Positions 6,621-10,348 of a DNA stretch of 10,348 bases are shown here, piece by piece (positions within the stretch are counted from its first letter, which is position 1; each line of letters begins with the position of its first letter). Position numbers and translations under genes: made by a program. Below the pieces are notes generated by a model that made no database searches, was not told where the DNA came from, and worked only from the letters and a program-made list of their open reading frames with translations. The stretch comes from Campylobacteraceae bacterium (GTDB taxonomy: Bacteria > Campylobacterota > Campylobacteria > Campylobacterales > Sulfurovaceae): NCBI GenBank assembly GCA_027022775.1, contig JALVXO010000134.1, positions 1 to 10,348 of the forward strand, given 5' to 3'.

Positions 6621-6644
6621 TATAACAAACAAATATATGTTATA
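6621..6644. promoter_or_regulatory. Second inverted repeat in the ccoG-moaC intergenic region
   Basis: TATAACA (6621-6627) and TGTTATA (6638-6644) are perfect 7-base inverted arms around 10 bases. It lies between the ccoG palindrome and the moaC -10 box and could be a further regulator site. AT-rich, so chance is possible. Confidence 0.3.
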
Positions 6645-6679
6645 AATCTCATTTTATAAGTTTTTTCTTAAAAAAACGA

Positions 6680-6685
6680 TATAAT
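6680..6685 (+). promoter_or_regulatory. -10 box of the moaC promoter
   Basis: A consensus TATAAT, 65 bases before the moaC start, preceded by a T- and A-tract region (6661-6676) as is usual for sigma-70 promoters in this phylum. No -35 hexamer is visible. It would drive moaC and the DUF493 gene. Confidence 0.45.
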
Positions 6686-6750
6686 TGCAAAGTTTTATTG
6701 AATAATTTACTCTTTTTCGTTAAGAGAATACACAAATTTAAAGGCGTATT

Positions 6751-7236
6751 ATGAGTTTAACACATTTAGATGAAAATGACAGACCTAAAATGGTGGATGT
6801 TTCGGCAAAAGATGACACAAAAAGAGTGGCAAAAGCAAGCGGCATAATTAAAGTAACACAAGAGGCATTCGATGCGGTAATAGAAAACCGTGCAAAAAAG
6901 GGCCCTGTATTGCAGACAGCTGTTATTGCAGCCATACAGGGGGCAAAAAAAACCAGCGATTTGATACCTATGTGTCATCCGTTAATGCTTACTTCTGTTA
7001 AAATAGATGTGGAAGAATTGCCCAATCTTCCAGGATTTAAATTGATTGCAACTGCAAAAATAACCGGAAAAACCGGTGTAGAGATGGAAGCTTTAACAGC
7101 AGTAAGCGTGGGGCTTTTAACAATTTACGATATGTTAAAAGCAATCGATAAAGGAATGGTTATAGGCCCAATCCAGCTGGAAGAAAAAAGCGGCGGCAAA
7201 AGCGGGGATTTTAAGAGAAGAGAGATTAGAGATTAG
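6751..7236 (+). CDS. moaC: Cyclic pyranopterin monophosphate synthase MoaC
   Basis: 161 residues, the usual length. MoaC converts the 3',8-cyclo-GTP made by MoaA into cyclic pyranopterin monophosphate, an early step of molybdenum cofactor synthesis in the cytoplasm. Signature segments are all present: MVDVSAKDDTKRVAKASG near the N-terminus, KGPVLQTAVIAAIQGAKKTS, LIPMCHPLML (residues 71-80), GVEMEALTAVSVGLLTIYDM (109-128) with the catalytic Asp127 and Lys130 of the DMLKA motif, and the C-terminal EKSGGKSGDF. An AAGG ribosome site lies 6 bases before the ATG. The last residues (REIRD) are encoded by two tandem AGAGATT units, so the tail is probably a repeat-derived extension. The DUF493 gene follows after 78 bases with no terminator visible between, so the two are likely cotranscribed. 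No other mo- genes are here. Confidence 0.97.
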   Translation: MSLTHLDENDRPKMVDVSAKDDTKRVAKASGIIKVTQEAFDAVIENRAKKGPVLQTAVIAAIQGAKKTSDLIPMCHPLMLTSVKIDVEELPNLPGFKLIATAKITGKTGVEMEALTAVSVGLLTIYDMLKAIDKGMVIGPIQLEEKSGGKSGDFKRREIRD

Positions 7237-7250
7237 AAAACTATTTTTTT

Positions 7251-7282
7251 TCCGTAATCTGCAATCCGTATTCCGTAATCCG
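7251..7282. repeat. Short direct repeats between moaC and the DUF493 gene
   Basis: TCCGTAATC occurs at 7251-7259 and 7272-7280, with a partial copy TCCGTA at 7265-7270 and another CCG directly after, giving a degenerate simple repeat. Together with the AGAGATT pair at 7221-7234 it suggests slippage or a short repeat array in the intergenic gap. Confidence 0.5.
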
Positions 7283-7314
7283 AACAGAGAAGAAAGTTAA
7301 AAAAAGGAGAAAAT

Positions 7315-7584
7315 ATGATACTTGATAGCAACACACAAGAGAAACCCCAAATAGATTATCCGACAAAGTGGAGATTTAAGGTTATCGGCAGAGATAAAGA
7401 AAAGGTAGAACAGGCTATAAAAGAGGTAATGGGAGATAAAACCCACAGCTGCAAATTTAGCAAAACATCAAAAAAAGGAAATTTCCACAGTTACTCCGCA
7501 TCATGCATAGTAGAGAGCCAGGAAGAGAGAGACAGACTTTATAAAGCCTTTGGGGATCATGATAATGTGGATTTTGTATTTTAA
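7315..7584 (+). CDS. DUF493 (YbeD-like) family protein
   Basis: 89 residues, the typical size for the DUF493 family, which includes E. coli YbeD and H. pylori HP0495; these are small alpha/beta ACT-like folds of uncertain, probably regulatory, function. Visible family patterns are YPTKWRFKVIGRDKEKV at residues 15-31, a central basic and aromatic strand with FSKTSKKGNFHSYSASCIVES, and the end ERDRLYKAFGDHDNVDFVF, which follows the family's typical '...lY..L..h..Vk.vl' close. The start is fixed by a strong AAGGAG 6 bases upstream. It is cotranscribed with moaC by spacing, but a functional link is not implied by the family. The gene ends 45 bases from the convergent small gene at 7629-7894. Confidence 0.85.
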   Translation: MILDSNTQEKPQIDYPTKWRFKVIGRDKEKVEQAIKEVMGDKTHSCKFSKTSKKGNFHSYSASCIVESQEERDRLYKAFGDHDNVDFVF

Positions 7585-7628
7585 CATTTTAAAAACTCTT
7601 TTATAATTCCTGTTATTTTATCATTCTT

Positions 7629-7894
7629 TTAAATGTGGATGTGGGTAGAATCTATAGGGGTTATTTTATTAAACTCTAAAGAGCGGCGGAGATTTTCTAT
7701 ATTTTTAGCTGGAATTATTTCATCTCTATTAACAAAAACAGCATTTACGCAGCCGGCTTTTGTATTTTTTGTGCAACTTTTGGAATATATGGTTTAGCAT
7801 ATCTGTTTTTAAATATCAATTTATCCTGGGAAAAATAGAGATAAGCTAAAAAAGCAAAATATACAAAAGCTATAAAAACGATAAAATAGAACAT
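7629..7894 (-). pseudogene. Small membrane protein gene with a probable one-base frameshift
   Basis: From ATG 7894-7892 a leftward frame runs 49 codons to a stop at 7747-7745; it begins MFYFIVFIAFVYFAFLAYLY, a single membrane helix, then FSQDKLIFKNRYAKPYIPK. In another frame, an open stretch (7793-7629) encodes plausible protein: AGCVNAVFVNRDEIIPAK then NIENLRRSLEFNKITPIDS and THIHI before a stop. The frames overlap across a T6 run at 7765-7770 (A6 in the gene). One added A gives CAA AAA AAT ACA AAA and joins them into one 88-residue protein. An AAAGG site lies 6 bases before the ATG and an extended -10 (TGGCATAAT) at 7930-7922. So it is either a recently frameshifted gene, a phase-variable one, or a sequencing error at a homopolymer. 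I do not recognise the family; the N-terminus alone resembles membrane-anchored alpha/beta hydrolase starts. Region 7585-7628 holds nothing I can name. Confidence 0.6.
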
Positions 7895-7921
7895 TTTTGC
7901 CTTTCTGTATTCTTTATTTAT

Positions 7922-7930
7922 ATTATGCCA
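7922..7930 (-). promoter_or_regulatory. Extended -10 box of the frameshifted small gene
   Basis: Reads TGGCATAAT on the minus strand, 27 bases before the ATG at 7894; one base from the TGGTATAAT form seen elsewhere in the window. It is divergent from, and 16 bases away from, the box at 7947-7955. Confidence 0.4.
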
Positions 7931-7946
7931 TATATTTAAAAAATAT

Positions 7947-7955
7947 TGGTAAAAT
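7947..7955 (+). promoter_or_regulatory. Extended -10 promoter of the purM operon
   Basis: TGGTAAAAT, 28 bases before the ATG at 7984. Same box as that of the L,D-transpeptidase gene. It would drive the 198-residue protein, the DUF2892-like protein and purM. No -35 is recognisable. Confidence 0.55.
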
Positions 7956-7983
7956 TTTATATCTACTCGATTTAAGGATTTTT

Positions 7984-8580
7984 ATGGATAACGGTATCGA
8001 TATAGAAGCTCTAAAACAAGATAAGGAGTTTATGGAGAAATTAAAACAGTTAGAAGAGGAGGCGGCGCAAACCGGTTCTTTGGCAAAATCTTACCAGCTT
8101 TTAGATGCGAAACTGGCGCTAGAGAGCGGTGAAGAGGAGATAAACAGCCTGTTCCAAAAAATTGTAGACGGCTCTTTTAATACAGTTTCTGAAAAAATCT
8201 CTTCCGGCGGCAGTCTGGATTTGTCAAACCCCGAAGAGTGGGCAGCAGCGCGCGGTTTATACGAGCACGCTATTGAAAGATACAGCTCTAACGATACAAA
8301 ATCTGCACAGGAACTTTTTTTGGCTTTAAGCCATTTAATCCAGCACAGTGAAATAAAAAATGCGCTTATGCTTCATGCAGCAGCAATTGGCAAGGGTTAC
8401 AGCTTTGATGATTTTATGAATAAACTGGCAAAATTGGATAATCTTGACTTTAGCAATCCAATGAGTGTTTTTGTAACAAATTTTGCACAGCCTGTTGATA
8501 TTTTGCTGGAAATGATGAGAGACGAAGTAGAAAAGCTTCAAAAGCGGCTCGATAAATTGAAAGAGGCTCAAAAGGAGTAG
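7984..8580 (+). CDS. Cytoplasmic helical protein of unknown function, first gene of the purM operon
   Basis: 198 residues from the ATG at 7984, which has an AAGGA site 5 bases upstream. An in-frame ATG at 7897 would add 29 hydrophobic residues, but it would begin upstream of the promoter box at 7947 and lacks a ribosome site, so I reject it. The protein is acidic and nearly all helical: a charged N-terminal helix (DIEALKQDKEFMEKLKQLEEEA), a middle part with repeated DLSNPEEW / DFSNPMSV turns (residues about 80-155), and a C-terminal coiled coil (EMMRDEVEKLQKRLDKLKEA). No signal peptide, membrane helix or known motif is seen and I do not recognise the family; similar unnamed proteins may be lineage-specific. 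Its last codons carry the AAGGAG ribosome site of the next gene, 2 bases away, so expression is coupled. Confidence 0.7.
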   Translation: MDNGIDIEALKQDKEFMEKLKQLEEEAAQTGSLAKSYQLLDAKLALESGEEEINSLFQKIVDGSFNTVSEKISSGGSLDLSNPEEWAAARGLYEHAIERYSSNDTKSAQELFLALSHLIQHSEIKNALMLHAAAIGKGYSFDDFMNKLAKLDNLDFSNPMSVFVTNFAQPVDILLEMMRDEVEKLQKRLDKLKEAQKE

Positions 8581-8582
8581 TT

Positions 8583-8780
8583 ATGTGCGTAGAGAGAATG
8601 CGAAGCCTTATAATTGCAATAATTATCGGTTTGGCTATGGGGACAGTGGCAGAGAGTATGAAAATCAGTTTTGCTATTTTTCTAGTGCTGATGCTGGCGC
8701 TTTTAATGGACGGTTTTAGCGGTTTTTGCCCTGTTAGAGCGATACTTAAAAATATTTTGCCAAAATGCGAGGATAAATAA
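8583..8780 (+). CDS. Small two-helix inner-membrane protein, DUF2892-like
   Basis: 65 residues with two membrane helices at about 8-24 and 27-43, then the motif GFSGFCPVRAILKNILP (44-60). An N-terminal arginine-bearing start (ERMRSLIIAIIIGLAMG), two helices and a closing G-F-C-P-x-x-A/L segment is the layout of DUF2892 / YgaP-type membrane domains, which often accompany rhodanese or sulfur-related proteins; the function is unknown. Cys2, Cys49 and Cys62 are present, Cys49 being the conserved one. It has an AAGGAG site 5 bases before the ATG, inside the end of the previous gene, and its stop codon overlaps the purM start by one base (TAATG), so the three genes are translationally coupled. Confidence 0.7.
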   Translation: MCVERMRSLIIAIIIGLAMGTVAESMKISFAIFLVLMLALLMDGFSGFCPVRAILKNILPKCEDK

Positions 8781-9778
8781 TGAGCAGTAAATTAAGCTAT
8801 AAAGATGCCGGCGTGGATATTGATGCCGGAAACAGTTTTGTAAATGATATAAAAGAGGATGTAAAATCAACTTTTGATGCTAATGTAATAGGCGGAATAG
8901 GTTCATTTGCCGGAGCTTATGCGCTGCCTGGCGGTTATAAAGAGCCTGTGCTTTTAAGCGCAACAGACGGGGTGGGCACAAAGCTTAAAATTGCAATTGA
9001 GAGCAGCAAGCTTGACACTGTGGGTATTGACCTTGTAGCCATGTGTGTTAATGATTTAATTTGCAATTTTGGCACACCTATGTTTTTTTTGGATTACTAT
9101 GCAACAGGAAAGCTTGTGCGTGAAGATGCGGTGCAGGTTGTAAGAGGAATAGCCAAAGGGTGCAAAGAGGCAGAGTGCGCTTTAATTGGAGGCGAAACTG
9201 CCGAAATGCCGGGAATGTATAGCCAAAACGATTTCGATTTGGCAGGTTTTGCAGTGGGCATTGCTGAAAAATCCCAAATGGAGCGGGTATCGCTTGTAAA
9301 AGAGGGGCAGGTGCTGCTGGCTCTTCCTAGCAGCGGCATCCACTCTAACGGTTATTCGCTGGTAAGAAAGCTTTTCTTTGACAAACTGGGAATGGATTAC
9401 AGTGATGAGTTTGAAGGCAAACCGCTTTATGAGACCCTTTTAACCCCTACAAGAATTTATGTTAAAGAGTTTAAAAAGTGCAAAGATGAAATTGTTGCCC
9501 TTGCGCATATTACCGGCGGCGGAATAGTTGAAAACCTCCCAAGGGTTCTGCCTCAAAATATAAAAGCTATTGTAAAAAAAGATGCAATTAAAACCTTGCC
9601 GGTTTTTGATTTTATTGGCAAATATGTCGAAGAAGAGGAGATGTTTAGAACCTTCAACATGGGGGTTGGAATGGTTTGGGCTGTGGAAGAGAGCAGCGTA
9701 GATAAAATTTTAAACGAAACAGACGCTTATGTTATCGGCTACCTGGAAAAAGGCGAAAAAGGGGTTGAGCTGGTTTGA
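8780..9778 (+). CDS. purM: Phosphoribosylformylglycinamidine cyclo-ligase (AIR synthetase)
   Basis: 332 residues, close to the usual 330-350. PurM closes the imidazole ring of FGAM using ATP to give aminoimidazole ribotide, the fifth step of purine synthesis, in the cytoplasm as a dimer. Visible signatures: SYKDAGVDIDAGN at residues 6-18, LLSATDGVGTKLKIA (58-72), GIDLVAMCVNDLICNFGTP (82-100), the glycine-rich LIGGETAEMPGMY (135-147), GIHSNGYSLVRK (186-197), LLTPTRIY, HITGGGIVENLPRVLP (243-258) and EEMFRTFNMGVGMV near the end. All expected ATP- and substrate-loop motifs are intact. The GAGGA site is 6 bases before the ATG and lies within the end of the DUF2892-like gene. It is the last gene of the rightward operon; no simple T-run terminator follows, only the structured region described next. 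Confidence 0.97.
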   Translation: MSSKLSYKDAGVDIDAGNSFVNDIKEDVKSTFDANVIGGIGSFAGAYALPGGYKEPVLLSATDGVGTKLKIAIESSKLDTVGIDLVAMCVNDLICNFGTPMFFLDYYATGKLVREDAVQVVRGIAKGCKEAECALIGGETAEMPGMYSQNDFDLAGFAVGIAEKSQMERVSLVKEGQVLLALPSSGIHSNGYSLVRKLFFDKLGMDYSDEFEGKPLYETLLTPTRIYVKEFKKCKDEIVALAHITGGGIVENLPRVLPQNIKAIVKKDAIKTLPVFDFIGKYVEEEEMFRTFNMGVGMVWAVEESSVDKILNETDAYVIGYLEKGEKGVELV

Positions 9779-10060
9779 GTTAAATTTTAAAAAAGCGCAT
9801 CAAATATGTTACTACTTGGCAACAGGGGTGTAGTGCAAGAGTGCATAAACGCTTAACTGCTCACAGCTAAAAAGTTAAAAAGTTTAACGCTATGCCGTTT
9901 TCAGGGCAGAAACCGGAGCGTTGTGAGCAAAGCTAACCATTAACCCAACTTTGCCACCCAACCTTAACCTTTGCTTAAAAAGTGCTATTTTTAGATAAAT
10001 CCAATAACCAAAAGTCCATAAAATCATAGTGTTTTCTTCTGAAATATTTTGTAGTGACCG
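9779..10060. other. Noncoding structured region between purM and the insertion sequence
   Basis: No coding frame of quality is seen on either strand. The segment is rich in inverted repeats. TGCTCAC (9858-9864) pairs with GTGAGCA (9923-9929); inside it AACGCT (9886-9891) pairs with AGCGTT (9917-9922), directly stacked on the first helix; inside that, TGCC/GGCA can pair around GTTTTCAG. A copy of AACGCT at 9848-9853 could pair with the same AGCGTT instead. GTTAAA-AAG-TTTAAC (9874-9888) is another small palindrome, AGCAAAG (9926-9932) has a partner CTTTGCT near 9969-9975, and ACTAC/GTAGT flank 9812-9835. I cannot assign it to a known RNA family. About 9985-10050 is plain AT-rich DNA. Confidence 0.45.
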
Positions 10061-10118
10061 AACTTATTTTAAGTATTGACAATTATTCTTTATTACGGTA
10101 TAATGCTTAAAATAAATT
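10061..10118. repeat. Inverted repeat framing the transposase promoter
   Basis: Arms at 10061-10077 and 10102-10118 match at 15 of 17 positions, with a perfect core TTATTTTAAG (10064-10073) and CTTAAAATAA (10106-10115). The left arm runs into the -35 hexamer and the right arm starts within the -10 hexamer. It may be a transposase binding site, an autoregulatory operator, or a hairpin in read-through RNA that hides the start of the transposase message. Confidence 0.7.
10076..10104 (+). promoter_or_regulatory. Perfect consensus sigma-70 promoter of the transposase
   Basis: TTGACA (10076-10081), exactly 17 bases, then TATAAT (10099-10104): both hexamers match the consensus fully. It lies 30 bases before the transposase ATG. 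It is the only promoter in this window with a recognisable -35, in contrast to the extended -10 promoters of the resident genes, which fits foreign origin. Confidence 0.9.
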
Positions 10119-10134
10119 GCGTAAAGATATCTGA

Positions 10135-10348
10135 ATGTTTATTAGAAGAACTGTATCTAAGAGTAAGAAAAATAGTAATGAGAAATATTACACTTATAGA
10201 TTAGTAGAGTCTTATAGAGTTGGTAATAAAGTCCGACAGAGAGTTTTGCTAAATCTTGGGTCTGATTTTAATCTTCCAAAAGAGAAATGGTCTGCTCTTG
10301 CAAATAGAATAGAAGATATTGTTAAACAAAGAGAGTCTTTGTTTGAAA
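10135..10348 (+). CDS. IS1634-family transposase, N-terminal part (runs off right edge)
   Basis: 71 codons are visible from ATG 10135. The sequence MFIRRTVSKSKKNSNEKYYT, then YRLVESYRVGNKVRQRVLLN and LGSDFNLPKEKWSALANRIE, is the characteristic N-terminus of IS1634-group transposases of the IS4 (DDE) superfamily: a short basic lead, a 'YyxyRLVESYRvgnKvRQrvL..LG' beta hairpin and 'LP...W..L..rIe.i'. The catalytic DDE residues lie outside the window, so intactness cannot be judged; full-length members are around 500 residues or more. No strong Shine-Dalgarno is visible before the start (TAAAGATATCTGA), so translation may be weak, a usual restraint on transposition. The consensus promoter lies just upstream. 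Confidence 0.85.
   Translation, partial: MFIRRTVSKSKKNSNEKYYTYRLVESYRVGNKVRQRVLLNLGSDFNLPKEKWSALANRIEDIVKQRESLFE

Larger units (their letters stand above)
10052..10348 (+). mobile_element. Left part of an IS1634-type insertion sequence
   Basis: The transposase gene at 10135 and the promoter and inverted-repeat block in front of it mark an insertion sequence whose right part lies beyond the window. The left boundary is not certain; it should fall between about 10045 and 10075, near GTAGTGACCGAAC. Target duplications cannot be seen because only one end is present. No gene is visibly interrupted: the element sits in the noncoding stretch behind purM. Confidence 0.6.

Noticed and set aside
7897..7983. 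An upstream start that would add 29 hydrophobic residues to the first gene of the purM operon
   Set aside because: The added part lacks a ribosome site and begins before the likely promoter, while the ATG at 7984 has AAGGA at the right distance.
9846..9936. Possible integron attC-like recombination site, because GCTTAAC resembles the RYYYAAC core and is followed by a long imperfect hairpin
   Set aside because: The matching right-hand GTTRRRY core is missing where it should be, and no integrase or gene cassette is present.
9890..10027. A 45-codon open frame on the minus strand behind purM
   Set aside because: Only a weak ribosome-site-like stretch and no protein-like composition; it covers the inverted repeats of the structured region, so it is probably chance.

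Overview
The window looks like a chromosomal segment from a low-GC member of the Campylobacterota (formerly Epsilonproteobacteria; a free-living Sulfurimonas/Sulfurovum-type organism is my guess, and the genus is not established). Reasons: AT-rich DNA with lysine-rich proteins, strong AAGG-type ribosome binding sites, promoters dominated by an extended -10 box (TGGTAWAAT) with no clear -35, a CcoG-type oxidase assembly protein, a short DUF493 protein of the kind known from Helicobacter, and tight small operons.

Layout. Positions 1-4228 are leftward genes: an MFS-type transporter (5' end only), an RDD membrane protein and a GspF/PilC-type inner-membrane protein, packed as one operon behind an inverted repeat; then an exported protein of unknown function; then a lysine-rich small protein whose start overlaps the end of an L,D-transpeptidase lipoprotein gene. 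Next come a leftward thiol peroxidase gene (tpx) with an unusually structured 3' region and terminator, and leftward ccoG. A 195-bp divergent region with a long hairpin-forming palindrome separates ccoG from rightward moaC and a DUF493 gene. At 7629-7894 lies a short leftward gene, previously easy to miss, that reads as one 88-residue membrane protein if one base is added to a six-base homopolymer. Divergent from it is a rightward operon: a 198-residue helical protein, a two-helix DUF2892-like membrane protein, and purM.

After purM comes about 270 bp of noncoding, strongly self-complementary DNA. It is followed by the left part of an insertion sequence of the IS1634 type, whose transposase reads off the right edge and has a perfect consensus promoter embedded in an inverted repeat.

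Functional picture. Most genes are housekeeping: molybdenum cofactor (MoaC), purine synthesis (PurM), peroxide defence (Tpx), cytochrome oxidase copper handling (CcoG) and cell-wall crosslinking (YkuD enzyme). I see no defence system, CRISPR array or clear novel multi-gene system. The more interesting signals are noncoding or degenerate: the tpx 3' element, the post-purM structured region, the palindromes near ccoG and gspF, and the frameshifted small gene.
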